A stretch of DNA of 33,696 bases from an uncultured Eubacteriales bacterium. GTDB taxonomy: Bacteria; Bacillota; Clostridia; Monoglobales; Monoglobaceae. The stretch lies in NCBI GenBank assembly GCA_905205855.1, contig CAJLFL010000002.1, positions 1-33,696 on the forward strand. The letters run 5' to 3'. This document shows, in pieces, positions 1 through 9,086 of the stretch; positions within the stretch are counted from its first letter, which is position 1, and each line of letters starts with the position of its first letter. The translations under genes were made by a program, and so were the position numbers. The notes beneath the pieces were generated by a model, which was given only the letters and a program-made list of their open reading frames with translations, did not search any database and had not been told where the DNA came from.

Positions 1-28
1 ACAGAGAATTCAAGGAGATGTGATATAC

Positions 29-1126
29 ATGAAGCTGGGAATCGTAGGACTTCCAAATGTTGGTAAAAGCACGCTTTTTAATGCGATAACACAGGCAGGT
101 GCGGAGTCTGCAAATTACCCGTTTTGTACTATAGAACCGAATGTCGGTACGGTTCCGGTGCCGGATTATAGGATTGATGAGCTTGTAAAAATGCACAATC
201 CGGATAAAGTAACGTATGCTACTATTGAGTTTGTTGATATAGCCGGCTTGGTAAAGGGTGCAAGCAAAGGTGAAGGACTCGGAAATAAGTTTTTATCCAA
301 CATCCGAGAGGTTGACGCAATAGTTCATGTTGTACGTGCATTTGAAGATCCAAATATAGTCCATGTGGACGGAAGCGTTGATCCGATACGCGATATAGAA
401 ACTATAAATCTGGAACTTATTCTTTCAGATTTGGAAATTTTGGACAGAAGAATTGATAAAACCAAAAAAGCTCTTAAAGGCGGAGAAAAGAAGTATCAGA
501 GTGAACTTGAATTTTGGGAACGGCTCCATGACGTACTCGAAAGCGGTAAAACAGCTCGAAGCATGGAAATGACTGAAGATGAAAAGGAGATGCTTGCAGA
601 CGTTTCGCTTTTGACGTTAAAGCCTGTAATTTATGCTGCAAATGTTGCAGAGGATGATTATGCAAATGCTGATAATGATAATGAGTATGTAAAGAAAATC
701 AGGGAATTTGCCGCAACTGAGAAATCAGGAGTTATGGTGATTTCGGCGAGAATAGAAGAAGAAATATCCGCTTTGGACAAAGAAGAAAAACAAATGTTTA
801 TGGAGGAGCTTGGTGTAAAAGAATCAGGCTTGGATAAACTTATAAAGGCAAGCTATGAGCTTCTCGGACTTATCAGCTATTTGACAGCAGGTAAGCCGGA
901 GGTAAGAGCGTGGACGATTAAAAAAGGCACAAAAGCACCGCAGGCAGCAGGTAAGATACATACCGATTTTGAAAGAGGCTTTATCAGAGCCGAGGTTGTA
1001 TCATTTGACGATCTTATGGAGTGTGGTTCAATGACTGCAGCAAAGGAAAAAGGACTTGTACGCTCTGAGGGTAAAGAATATGTTGTAAACGACGGCGATA
1101 TAATTTTGTTCAGATTTAATGTATAA
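29..1126 (+). CDS. ychF: Redox-regulated P-loop ATPase YchF (OLA1 family)
   Basis: A 365-residue protein, the usual YchF length. The N-terminal G domain shows the P-loop GLPNVGKST near residues 7-15, the G3-type DIAGLVKGASKGEGLG segment, and NVAE where GTPases carry NKxD; that substitution is the known family hallmark for ATP rather than GTP preference. The C-terminus is a TGS-like domain ending in ILFRFNV. The family binds ribosomes and is linked to translation and oxidative-stress control. I chose ATG 29 because the AAGGAG at 12-17 is correctly spaced from it, while the in-frame GTG at 20 is only two bases from that site. It is the first gene of a run of tightly spaced same-strand genes. 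Confidence 0.96.
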   Translation: MKLGIVGLPNVGKSTLFNAITQAGAESANYPFCTIEPNVGTVPVPDYRIDELVKMHNPDKVTYATIEFVDIAGLVKGASKGEGLGNKFLSNIREVDAIVHVVRAFEDPNIVHVDGSVDPIRDIETINLELILSDLEILDRRIDKTKKALKGGEKKYQSELEFWERLHDVLESGKTARSMEMTEDEKEMLADVSLLTLKPVIYAANVAEDDYANADNDNEYVKKIREFAATEKSGVMVISARIEEEISALDKEEKQMFMEELGVKESGLDKLIKASYELLGLISYLTAGKPEVRAWTIKKGTKAPQAAGKIHTDFERGFIRAEVVSFDDLMECGSMTAAKEKGLVRSEGKEYVVNDGDIILFRFNV

Positions 1127-1150
1127 ATATTTATATTAGGAGGAGTCGAA

Positions 1151-1558
1151 ATGGACTTTTTAGAGCAATTAAAAAAGACAGCTGCGGATGTTGCTCAGAT
1201 GGTAGCGGAAAAATCAAATGAGGTAGTTGAGGTTTCCAAAATCAAATATGCTATTCATGATTTAAGCGGAGATGTAAAAAAGCTTTATCTTGAGCTCGGA
1301 AAGCTTGCTTATGAGGAGCTTAAAGAAAGTTCTGCTTTGACGGACGATATGCAGATAAAGTGTGAAATAATAGAAGCTAAGCTTGCTAAGATTGATGCTT
1401 TGAGAAAAAAGGAAAAGCAGATTAAAAGTGTTGTTACCTGCCCGTCATGCGGCCGCGAATGCGGTGATTCGGATGAGAAATGCCCATACTGCGGTGCTGA
1501 TATTGCAGTCAGAGTTGATGCTGAAACAGACGATATATCTGATGACGGAGAGGAATAG
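1151..1558 (+). CDS. Small coiled-coil zinc-ribbon protein, function unknown
   Basis: A 135-residue protein with a strong AGGAGGAG ribosome binding site, 24 bases after ychF. Residues 1-92 are charged and heptad-like, consistent with a long helical or coiled-coil segment. Residues 97-114 form a zinc ribbon with two CxxC pairs (Cys97/100 and Cys111/114), and the tail is very acidic. No signal peptide or membrane span is visible, so it should be cytoplasmic. Similar zinc-ribbon hypothetical proteins are common in Clostridia, but I cannot assign a function. Co-transcription with ychF is likely; the 107 bases to the next gene hold no obvious terminator. Confidence 0.85.
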   Translation: MDFLEQLKKTAADVAQMVAEKSNEVVEVSKIKYAIHDLSGDVKKLYLELGKLAYEELKESSALTDDMQIKCEIIEAKLAKIDALRKKEKQIKSVVTCPSCGRECGDSDEKCPYCGADIAVRVDAETDDISDDGEE

Positions 1559-1665
1559 AGGTATACGGAAGCCAAACACGATATGTTTTAATCAGGCAAT
1601 TTATGAAAATACGGCGTTAAAATACCCGGTAATCCATAACAGAACAATTTACGGAGGGATAAAAC

Positions 1666-2343
1666 TTGGCAACGTTTAAAATTGCGATTGACGGACCGGC
1701 GGGAGCAGGAAAGAGTACGGTAGCCAAAGCAGTGGCACAAAAGCTTGGGATGATTTATATTGACACGGGCGCGATGTACCGCGCTGTCGGTCTTGGAGCT
1801 GTGCGCAGAGGTATTGATACTTCCAATGCTAAAGCGGTAGAGGAAATACTGGATATGCTTGATATAGGCATTTGTCATTCCGATGAGGGACAGCAGATTT
1901 ATTTAAACGGAGAAAATGTATCAAAAGAAATCAGGTTGCCCGAAATTTCGGTTGCGGCATCTAATGTTGCCGTGATACCTGCCGTACGCTTAAAACTTGT
2001 TGAAATTCAGCGTGCTTTGGCAGAAAAGACGGACGTTATTATGGACGGCAGAGATATAGGAACATATGTATTGCCTGATGCTCAGCTTAAAATTTTCATT
2101 ACCGCAGATCCTATGGCAAGGGCAAAAAGAAGATTTGACGAACTTTCTGAAAAGGGAGTGGCAACCACGCTTGACGAGGTTTACCGCGATATGGTTTATC
2201 GTGATAAGAACGATTCCGGACGTGAGTTTGCACCGCTTCGTCCTGCTGAGGACAGTATTTTGGTGGACAGCACAGAGCTTTCGATTGAAGAAACAATAGA
2301 AAGAATAGAAAAGATAGCCGCAGAGAAAAACCGCGGCTGCTGA
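1666..2343 (+). CDS. cmk: Cytidylate kinase
   Basis: A 225-residue (d)CMP kinase that phosphorylates CMP and dCMP to the diphosphates for nucleic-acid and lipid synthesis. Visible motifs are the P-loop GPAGAGKST at residues 10-18, the family-typical DTGAMYRAV, and DGRDIGTYVLPDA in the NMP-binding/core region, followed by the RRFDEL lid-type segment. The start is TTG at 1666, set by the ACGGAGGG site about seven bases upstream; no in-frame ATG would keep the P-loop. Linkage of cmk to plsC and ispH-rpsA is a recurrent Clostridia arrangement. Confidence 0.97.
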   Translation: MATFKIAIDGPAGAGKSTVAKAVAQKLGMIYIDTGAMYRAVGLGAVRRGIDTSNAKAVEEILDMLDIGICHSDEGQQIYLNGENVSKEIRLPEISVAASNVAVIPAVRLKLVEIQRALAEKTDVIMDGRDIGTYVLPDAQLKIFITADPMARAKRRFDELSEKGVATTLDEVYRDMVYRDKNDSGREFAPLRPAEDSILVDSTELSIEETIERIEKIAAEKNRGC

Positions 2344-2353
2344 GGACGGATAA

Positions 2354-2968
2354 ATGGAATTTTATAATGTTGCAAGATCAGCGGTTTACGGCTTTTTTAA
2401 AGTGTTTTTCAGGGTAGAGGTTGACGGAAAGGAAAACATACCGACAGATGAGGCTTTTATCGTATGTTCAAATCATACAAGCAATCTTGATCCGCCTCTT
2501 TTAGGGGCATGTATGCCGTTTCAGCTTGCCTTTATGGCAAAAGAAGAATTGTTTAAAAACAAAATTTTCGGCGCTCTTATCCGTGCATTGGGAGCTTTTC
2601 CGGTTCGCAGAGGTACAGGAGATATAGGCGCTCTGCGTTCTGCCGTAAAGCTGCTTAAAAGCGGTAAGAGAATGGTTATTTTTCCTGAAGGCGGACGCTC
2701 TGACGGAAAGCACCTCAGAAAGGGTAAGCCGGGCGCGGCTTTGATTGCGGTAAAAGCAGGGGTCGGTATTCTTCCTGTCGGAATAGAGGGCAGATACAAG
2801 CCGTTCTGCAAAATTAAAGTTCATATAGGCAAAATGATACGTCTTGACGAATATGCAGAACGCAAGATAGAGTCTGAAGATTTAAAGTCTGTTACCGATA
2901 AAATAATTATGCCGGCTATTTCGCAGCTTTCGGGGGTAAGAACCTATGAAGATAGAATTAGCGGATAA
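2354..2968 (+). CDS. plsC: 1-acyl-sn-glycerol-3-phosphate acyltransferase (PlsC family)
   Basis: A 204-residue acyltransferase that should convert lysophosphatidate to phosphatidate at the membrane. It has the catalytic NHxxxxD motif (SNHTSNLDPP, near residues 37-46), the GAFPVRR block and the substrate-binding FPEGGRS block, in the family order. It starts ten bases after cmk. Its last 23 bases overlap the ispH start in another frame, which implies translational coupling. The family assignment is firm; the exact acyl-acceptor position is inferred from the family. Confidence 0.93.
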   Translation: MEFYNVARSAVYGFFKVFFRVEVDGKENIPTDEAFIVCSNHTSNLDPPLLGACMPFQLAFMAKEELFKNKIFGALIRALGAFPVRRGTGDIGALRSAVKLLKSGKRMVIFPEGGRSDGKHLRKGKPGAALIAVKAGVGILPVGIEGRYKPFCKIKVHIGKMIRLDEYAERKIESEDLKSVTDKIIMPAISQLSGVRTYEDRISG

Positions 2969-5228
2969 GGCGGGCTTTTGCTTTGGTGTGGCACGCGCCG
3001 TAAAAATGGCATATGAGCTTGCCAAACAGCCGAGTATGCACTGCGCTTACGGACAGCTTATACACAATGATGATGTGACCGATGATTTGGAAAAACGCGG
3101 TTTACCTGTACTGGACAGTATAACCGATATAAAGCCGGGAATGAGAATTATAATCCGTGCACACGGCATTTCAAAATCAGAGCAGGATGAAATTTTGAGA
3201 TGCGGTGCAGAAATAATTGATGCAACCTGTCCGTATGTAAAAAAGATTCATAAAATAGTAAACGAAGCGTACAGCCGCGGAAGGACAATAATAATTTGCG
3301 GAAACAAAGAGCATCCGGAGGTTGTGGGTATAAACGGCTGGTGTGAGAACCAAGCTGTTGTTGTCGGCAGTGATGATGATATTTCTCAAATTTTGGAAAT
3401 TGATGTCGAAAAACCGGTAACAGTAGTGGCGCAAACCACTATAAGGAAAATTTTTTTAAAAAAAATTGAAGAAATTATAAAAAAACATTTTACAAATGCT
3501 GAAATATTTGATACAATATGTAGTGCCACGGCAGAACGACAGAAGGCTGCCGCCGAAATTGCGAAGTCGAGTGACTGCATGATCGTTGTCGGCGGAAGTC
3601 ATAGTTCAAATACAAAAAAGCTGCTTGATGTCTGCAGTGATTATTGTAAAAACTCGTGGTGCATTGAAAATGCTAAAGAATTAAAAAAATATATTTCACA
3701 GGGAATTATTCCCAAAAACAAAAATCTAAAAGTGGGTATTACCGCCGGAGCATCAACTCCGGATTCGGTAATCAAGGAGGTCTATTTAACCATGGCGGAA
3801 AACAATGAAATGAACTTTGCAGAGGCATTGGAGGAAACTTTAAAGCCCCTCAACTCAGGAGAAGTGGTAAAGGGTGTAGTTATAGGAATTACCCCGACAG
3901 AAGTACAGGTAGATATCGGCAACAAGTATGACGGCGTTATTCCGTTCAGCGAACTTACAAATGATCCGTCTGCTGATATAAACACCCTCGTAAAAATGGG
4001 CGAGGAAGTTGACGTGTATGTTGTACATGTCAGTGACAGAGATGGTATTGTTACCTTATCTAAAAAGAAAATTGATGCTGTAAAAGGTATGGAAGAACTT
4101 CAGGCAGCATTTGATAATAATGAAATTCTTACCGGACGTGTTGTTGAGCTGGTAAAAGGCGGCGTTGTTACAATCGCAAAAGGTGTAAGAGTATTTATCC
4201 CGGCATCAGAGTGTGCAGAGCGCTTTTTGGCTGATTTGGGAACACTTCTTAATACAGAACAGCGTTTCCGTATCATAAAGATGGATGCAGACAGACGCGG
4301 CCGCCGCAGAGTTGTCGGCTCTATTAAATCTGTTCTCAAGGAAGAAAGCGAAAAGGCAGCAGAGAAGTTCTGGTCAGAAGCAGAGGTTGGCAAGCAGTAC
4401 AAGGGTGTTGTTAAATCTCTCACCTCGTTTGGTGCTTTTGTTGATTTGGGCGGCGTAGACGGTCTGATTCATATTTCAGAACTTTCTCCTGTCCGTATCT
4501 CACATCCATCAGAGGTTGTTAAAGTCGGCGATGAGATAGACGTATATATTAAAGAACTTAATAAAGAAGAAAACCGCATCTCTTTGGTTAAGGAGCTTAA
4601 AGAGCAAAAGGCTGCTGAATTCTGGGCAGAAGCAGAAGTCGGCAAAAAATATACAGGTATCGTTAAATCTCTTACTTCTTTTGGTGCATTTGTTGATTTG
4701 GGAGGTGTAGACGGTCTGGTTCATATTTCAGAACTTTCATGGCAGAGAATTAAACATCCGTCAGAGGTTGTTAAGGTTGGCGATACTCTTGAGGTTTATA
4801 TCAAGGATATGGATAAAGAGGCAGGCAAGATTTCTCTTGGCTATAAGAAAGAGGAGGACAGCCCGTGGGTTAAGGCTACAAAGGATTTGAAGGTTGGCGA
4901 TGTCATTAAGTGCAAAATCGTTCGTATCCTTCCTTTCGGTGCATTTGCTGAGATAGCTCCGTTTGTTGATGGACTTATTCCGATTTCTCAGATTTCAAAA
5001 GAGAGAATTGACAAGCCTTCCGATGTTCTTGCAATCGGTGATGAGGTTGAAGCTAAAATTGTTGAGATTAAAGAGGAGGCAAGGCAGGTTGGTCTGTCAA
5101 TGAAGGCTCTTATGGCTGATGCGGCTGATGAGGCTCCTGCTGAGGATCCCGACAATATGACTTCTTATACAGAAGAAAGCTCGTTTACTCTGGGCGATAT
5201 TCTGGATTCCGATAATGCAAATGAGTAA
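2946..5228 (+). CDS. ispH: IspH (HMB-PP reductase) fused to ribosomal protein S1-like domains
   Basis: A 760-residue fusion. Residues 1-282 are 4-hydroxy-3-methylbut-2-enyl diphosphate reductase, the last MEP-pathway step to IPP and DMAPP. The three [4Fe-4S] ligands Cys12, Cys95 and Cys192 are present, as are His40, His73, His123, Glu125 and Thr165 at the expected active-site positions. Residues 283-721 carry five S1 RNA-binding repeats (about 304-375, 392-463, 480-550, 564-634, 648-721), followed by an acidic tail. The ispH-rpsA fusion is well known in Clostridia. Codon 283 is an ATG in a sequence that looks like the start of a free S1 protein, preceded by AAGGAGG, so a separate S1 product is possible. 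The gene overlaps the end of plsC. Confidence 0.96.
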   Translation: MKIELADKAGFCFGVARAVKMAYELAKQPSMHCAYGQLIHNDDVTDDLEKRGLPVLDSITDIKPGMRIIIRAHGISKSEQDEILRCGAEIIDATCPYVKKIHKIVNEAYSRGRTIIICGNKEHPEVVGINGWCENQAVVVGSDDDISQILEIDVEKPVTVVAQTTIRKIFLKKIEEIIKKHFTNAEIFDTICSATAERQKAAAEIAKSSDCMIVVGGSHSSNTKKLLDVCSDYCKNSWCIENAKELKKYISQGIIPKNKNLKVGITAGASTPDSVIKEVYLTMAENNEMNFAEALEETLKPLNSGEVVKGVVIGITPTEVQVDIGNKYDGVIPFSELTNDPSADINTLVKMGEEVDVYVVHVSDRDGIVTLSKKKIDAVKGMEELQAAFDNNEILTGRVVELVKGGVVTIAKGVRVFIPASECAERFLADLGTLLNTEQRFRIIKMDADRRGRRRVVGSIKSVLKEESEKAAEKFWSEAEVGKQYKGVVKSLTSFGAFVDLGGVDGLIHISELSPVRISHPSEVVKVGDEIDVYIKELNKEENRISLVKELKEQKAAEFWAEAEVGKKYTGIVKSLTSFGAFVDLGGVDGLVHISELSWQRIKHPSEVVKVGDTLEVYIKDMDKEAGKISLGYKKEEDSPWVKATKDLKVGDVIKCKIVRILPFGAFAEIAPFVDGLIPISQISKERIDKPSDVLAIGDEVEAKIVEIKEEARQVGLSMKALMADAADEAPAEDPDNMTSYTEESSFTLGDILDSDNANE
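4368..4847 (+). repeat. Near-identical tandem S1 repeats within the ispH-S1 gene
   Basis: Codons 475-550 (4368-4595) and 559-634 (4620-4847) encode S1 repeats 3 and 4, spaced 252 bases apart. Both share KSLTSFGAFVDLGGVDGL followed by HISELS, and the DNA is also highly similar across this core. The other three S1 repeats of the protein are much more divergent. This suggests a recent duplication or ongoing homogenisation of repeats 3 and 4. Confidence 0.85.
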
Positions 5229-5342
5229 TATTTAATAAAAACTGCAGGCTGTTTTGGGATGCAGACTCTCAGACTTTTATCACTGTGTTTGGGGGTCTGT
5301 GTCCAAGACAGCTTTTATTTGTGCAATTAAGGAGTAATTGTT

Positions 5343-6725
5343 ATGACTTTGGAAAATTGGAAAAAGTGTGCTTTGGGATGTGAAATGGCAGTTATAGGTA
5401 TAGGCGTCAGTAATCTGCCGCTTATTCGTTTCTTGACTGACTGCGGCGCTAAGGTATCTGCACATGATAAGCGTTCGGCTGAGCAGCTTGGCGAAACATA
5501 TGCCGAACTTAAAAAACTGAATGTAAACCTTGTTTTAGGTGATGATTATTTAAAGAATATTTCGCCCTCTGCAAAAATTATATTCAAGACGCCCGGCATC
5601 AGATATGATGTGCCTGAACTTTTAAAGGCGGCTGAAAACGGAGCAAAAATCAGTTCGGAGATGGAATTGTTTTTTGAGCTTTGCCCGGCGCGCAAGATTG
5701 CCGTAACAGGCAGTGACGGCAAAACAACAACAACAAGCCTTATCTACGAGATGCTTAAAAGGGGCGGCTATAAATGTTTTCTTGGGGGAAATATCGGCAG
5801 ACCGCTTATCGGCGATATTGAAGAAATTTCCGCTGATGATATAGCCGTACTGGAATTGTCAAGCTTTCAGCTGCATACAATGAAGCAAAGTCCGGATATT
5901 GCCGTTATAACTAATGTTACACCTAATCATCTTGACTGGCATAAGAACTTTGATGAATATAAGAATTCAAAAAAGGCTGTATTTGCATACCAAAATGATA
6001 ACGGAAAAGTTGTGCTCAACTTTGATAACAGTATTACCCGTGAATTTGGAAATGAAGCAAAAAATGTCACATATTTCAGTTCAAAAGCTGTGCCTGATAA
6101 CGGATACTGCCTTAAAGACAATAAAATAGTATTTATAAGCGGCGGAGAGATACAAAGAGAAGTAATTGATATAAATGATATTTATATTCCGGGTATGCAC
6201 AATGTTGAAAACTATATGGCAGCTATTGCTGCAACCGATACGCTTATAAACGATCAAATAGTTTTAGAGGTTGCAAGAGAGTTTAAAGGTGTGCCCCACA
6301 GAATCGAATTTGTACGTGAACTTGACGGTGTGAAATACTATAATGATTCTATTGCAAGTTCGCCGGCAAGAACCACTGCAGGTCTTGTATCATTTGGCGA
6401 CAAAAAAGTAATTTTGATAGCCGGAGGATATGATAAAAAGATTCCGTTTGACGATTTTGGGGCAGTGGTAAACGATCATGTAAAAAAACTTGTTCTTGTA
6501 GGTGCAACCTCTGATAAAATCGAAGCCGCCGTTAAGGAGGCCGTAAATTACAGCGGGCTTGAAATATCGCGCTGCAAAGAGTTTAAAGAAGCAGTAGAAA
6601 AAGCGAAGTCGCTAGCTCAGAGCGGTGATATAGTTATACTGTCACCGGCGTGTGCAAGCTTTGATTTGTTTAAGAATTTTGAAGTCCGCGGTAATACCTT
6701 TAAGGATATAGTAAATAATTTTTAA
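5343..6725 (+). CDS. murD: UDP-N-acetylmuramoyl-L-alanine--D-glutamate ligase
   Basis: A 460-residue cytoplasmic Mur ligase that adds D-glutamate to UDP-MurNAc-L-Ala in peptidoglycan synthesis, a typical length for MurD. The N-terminal Rossmann-like domain starts with AVIGIGVSNLPLIRFL. The ATP-binding loop is GSDGKTTTT at about 123-131. The central domain contains NVTPNHLDWH (metal and carbamyl-lysine region), and the C-terminal domain shows NDSIASSPARTTAGL and IAGGYDKKIPFDDF, both characteristic of MurD. An AAGGAG site precedes the ATG. The 114 bases after ispH-S1 hold only weak hairpins and no clear promoter, so read-through from upstream is possible. Confidence 0.96.
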   Translation: MTLENWKKCALGCEMAVIGIGVSNLPLIRFLTDCGAKVSAHDKRSAEQLGETYAELKKLNVNLVLGDDYLKNISPSAKIIFKTPGIRYDVPELLKAAENGAKISSEMELFFELCPARKIAVTGSDGKTTTTSLIYEMLKRGGYKCFLGGNIGRPLIGDIEEISADDIAVLELSSFQLHTMKQSPDIAVITNVTPNHLDWHKNFDEYKNSKKAVFAYQNDNGKVVLNFDNSITREFGNEAKNVTYFSSKAVPDNGYCLKDNKIVFISGGEIQREVIDINDIYIPGMHNVENYMAAIAATDTLINDQIVLEVAREFKGVPHRIEFVRELDGVKYYNDSIASSPARTTAGLVSFGDKKVILIAGGYDKKIPFDDFGAVVNDHVKKLVLVGATSDKIEAAVKEAVNYSGLEISRCKEFKEAVEKAKSLAQSGDIVILSPACASFDLFKNFEVRGNTFKDIVNNF

Positions 6726-6744
6726 TCTTAAATATAACCAATAT

Positions 6745-6778
6745 AAAAGGAGCGTGGCATTCAGCCACGCTCCTTTTT
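6745..6778. terminator. Bidirectional rho-independent terminator between murD and the SLH gene
   Basis: A perfect ten-pair stem (GGAGCGTGGC / GCCACGCTCC) with a five-base loop is flanked by AAAA on the left and TTTTT on the right. It can therefore stop transcription from both the + strand murD and the convergent - strand operon. Confidence 0.93.
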
Positions 6779-6784
6779 GTATGT

Positions 6785-9061
6785 TTAGTATAATACTATT
6801 ACACGGATTCTGCCGCCGTTTTCTTCAGCTTTGTCATAGAATGCGGAAAGCTTTAAGTCGGTTTTGCCGATTATATCCGACACAGGTATCTTTGTATACG
6901 TATCGGTCAGAGAATAGTTCTTTTGATATACAGATACATCTGCACTGAGCAGATAGCTTTTGTCAGAGTTGATCAGCTTATCGGCTGTGACAGAGGTTAT
7001 TCTGCCGCTGACCTCGTTCAGCTTACTTACGTAGTTTGGCTTTGACGGGGTACCGCTGATTTTAATAGCTGTTCCGCTTACCGCGTTAAGTAGCTTTCCA
7101 TTAGTCGAAAGATTATACATCTGTCCGTTTACTACATATTTGTATGTGCCTGAAAGCGAAGCGGAGTTTTGCTTTGCAGTACACATAAAGCCGTAGGAAT
7201 AGGCATCGCCTGTGACATCATTTAAAATTAGCTTGTTTACTTCTCCGTTTGAGTTTGTACTGAAATAAAGTATCTGCGATGACGAAAGCGCAACACCCTC
7301 CAAACGCTGCGGAAATACCGATGTATATACACCTGTGTAAGTTGAATCCTGAGTTCCTACATCAAGGATAGCCAAATCTGTGGCAAGGGTTTTAGAACCG
7401 AGCCGCTTTGACGCCCAACTGAAGTTACCGCTGAGTGACGGTGAGCCGTTTATAACCGAGCATTTTGCATATCCGTTTTCAAAGCTGACTTCAACTATTT
7501 TGTTTATCCCTTCGCTATAATCTATATTGGTAACATATTCCTCGGTTTTTCCGCTGGGCAGAGCAATGTTCACATAATAGCTTGTGTATGAATCAACAGA
7601 ACCGCTTTGAAATTCTTTTCTTCCTGTTCCTGCAAGATAGCCGACAACAGAGCCGCTCATATCTGCACCCGGAGTTATAACATCGGCTATGCTGCCGTTT
7701 TTACCAATTAAAGCGGTTATTGTGTCGCCAAGTTCAAAGCTGCCGCCTGAGGCAAGCTTTGAAAACGCTGCTCCGCCCTCAAGTGTATATTCCTTTCCGG
7801 AGATGGTGACAGATTGAGGCATGTCTTTGTTGGGTGAAGCACTTTGATAAACACCCGTTATCTTATCGCTGTATGATAATACCATGTTTAAATCAGGCAG
7901 ATAGTATGCAACATCATAAGTTTTAAGCTGTTCTTTTGATGATGCGGTTCCGTCACGCATAACCTTGGTGTCATCATTTGTATTCCAGTTTGTACTCCAG
8001 CCGGAAGCTGAAATTGTTACAGGTCCGAGTACATTGCCGTCCTGCCATGTGATATAGTCAATCTTACCATCGGTTTTCTTGATTTTAAAAATGTCACCAA
8101 GCTGGAGTCCGGGTTTAACAGCAGAAAATGTTGTTTGTCCCTTGCCGCGGTATACGGTTGTATTGTCTGCTATTTCAAGCTGGGTAAGGCTTGAACCGTG
8201 ATATGCCATAATTGAATCGGAAAGAGCAGAATAAATTACATAGCTGTCAATTTCGGAATTACTTGAATCCGGTACAAAGGCTATCAGTTTGTTTCCGTTT
8301 TTAATTGCGGCGTCACCGCTCAGACCTATATCATCGTCACTGAACGAAGAACCCTTTTTGTATGTTCCGCCGTTTGTATAAACTTCATCTGTTGCGATGG
8401 AGGAATCATCGCTGTTGTCTGCTATAAGTGTGACATCTTCTTTAATTTCCGTGTCAAAGACAGAAGCTAACTGGCTGCTCTTATCCTTTTGTTTGGTTTT
8501 AAGAGAGTTATAGATAAGCTGTGCAACCTGTCCGCGGTTCATAACCTGCCCTGCTGAGCAATCTATTCCTTTTGTGATTTCAAGGTTGTTTGCAAGACCT
8601 ATCTGTCCGTATGGCCATGACGCGCCGAAATCCTCATCTGTATAGCCGAGAACACGCAGCATAATAGTCAGTGCTTCCTCGTACAGGACATCATTATCAG
8701 GCTTGAATGACGAGTCGGGATAGCCGCTGACCAAGCCTGCTGTAACGCCTACACGTACATATGGTGCTGACCAGTGCATGTAAGTTACATCATAAAACGG
8801 AGAAATTGCAAGGTTTACCGCAACGCTGTTTTTATAGCTTGAAGAAGCTACCGCGGCTTTTGTAAATTCGGCTCTGGTGACAGTGTCATATAATCTCATG
8901 TTCCCGTCCGGATCACCGGTCATAATATTTAATTCTTTCAATAATGAAAGAGAACCCGTGCTGACCTCGTCTGCGGAAACAGGTGCGGCGGTTGGGATCA
9001 TACACAACGATACCGCTGCAAAAACTGAACATATTCGTTTAAAAAGCAGTTTGTTTTTCAT
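6785..9061 (-). CDS. Secreted S-layer homology (SLH) domain protein
   Basis: A 758-residue protein with a clear signal peptide (KNKLLFKR, hydrophobic core, likely cleavage after VSA near residue 30). Three SLH-type segments follow at about 36-80, 88-140 and 147-188, with typical features such as TRAEF, GYPDSSFKPD and NRGQVAQLIYNSL. SLH domains usually bind pyruvylated secondary cell-wall polymer, so it should sit on the cell surface. The remaining roughly 565 residues are Ser/Thr/Gly-rich and beta-rich in appearance and match no family I recognise; no enzymatic motif is visible. It starts 25 bases after the permease gene on the same strand behind AGAGG, so it probably belongs to the exporter operon. 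Confidence 0.9.
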   Translation of the reverse strand: MKNKLLFKRICSVFAAVSLCMIPTAAPVSADEVSTGSLSLLKELNIMTGDPDGNMRLYDTVTRAEFTKAAVASSSYKNSVAVNLAISPFYDVTYMHWSAPYVRVGVTAGLVSGYPDSSFKPDNDVLYEEALTIMLRVLGYTDEDFGASWPYGQIGLANNLEITKGIDCSAGQVMNRGQVAQLIYNSLKTKQKDKSSQLASVFDTEIKEDVTLIADNSDDSSIATDEVYTNGGTYKKGSSFSDDDIGLSGDAAIKNGNKLIAFVPDSSNSEIDSYVIYSALSDSIMAYHGSSLTQLEIADNTTVYRGKGQTTFSAVKPGLQLGDIFKIKKTDGKIDYITWQDGNVLGPVTISASGWSTNWNTNDDTKVMRDGTASSKEQLKTYDVAYYLPDLNMVLSYSDKITGVYQSASPNKDMPQSVTISGKEYTLEGGAAFSKLASGGSFELGDTITALIGKNGSIADVITPGADMSGSVVGYLAGTGRKEFQSGSVDSYTSYYVNIALPSGKTEEYVTNIDYSEGINKIVEVSFENGYAKCSVINGSPSLSGNFSWASKRLGSKTLATDLAILDVGTQDSTYTGVYTSVFPQRLEGVALSSSQILYFSTNSNGEVNKLILNDVTGDAYSYGFMCTAKQNSASLSGTYKYVVNGQMYNLSTNGKLLNAVSGTAIKISGTPSKPNYVSKLNEVSGRITSVTADKLINSDKSYLLSADVSVYQKNYSLTDTYTKIPVSDIIGKTDLKLSAFYDKAEENGGRIRVIVLY

Positions 9062-9086
9062 AGCTTAACCTCTTTTATCAAAAATT

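Noticed and set aside
1428..1679. An 83-codon + strand frame spanning the zinc-ribbon gene end and the gap before cmk
   Set aside because: It overlaps the zinc-ribbon coding region in another frame and lacks a start signal; the gap itself holds no convincing gene.
5229..5342. Terminator or riboswitch between ispH-S1 and murD
   Set aside because: Only short, weak pairings (such as CTGCA/TGCAG and CAGAC/GTCTG) are present, without a T-run or a recognisable aptamer pattern.
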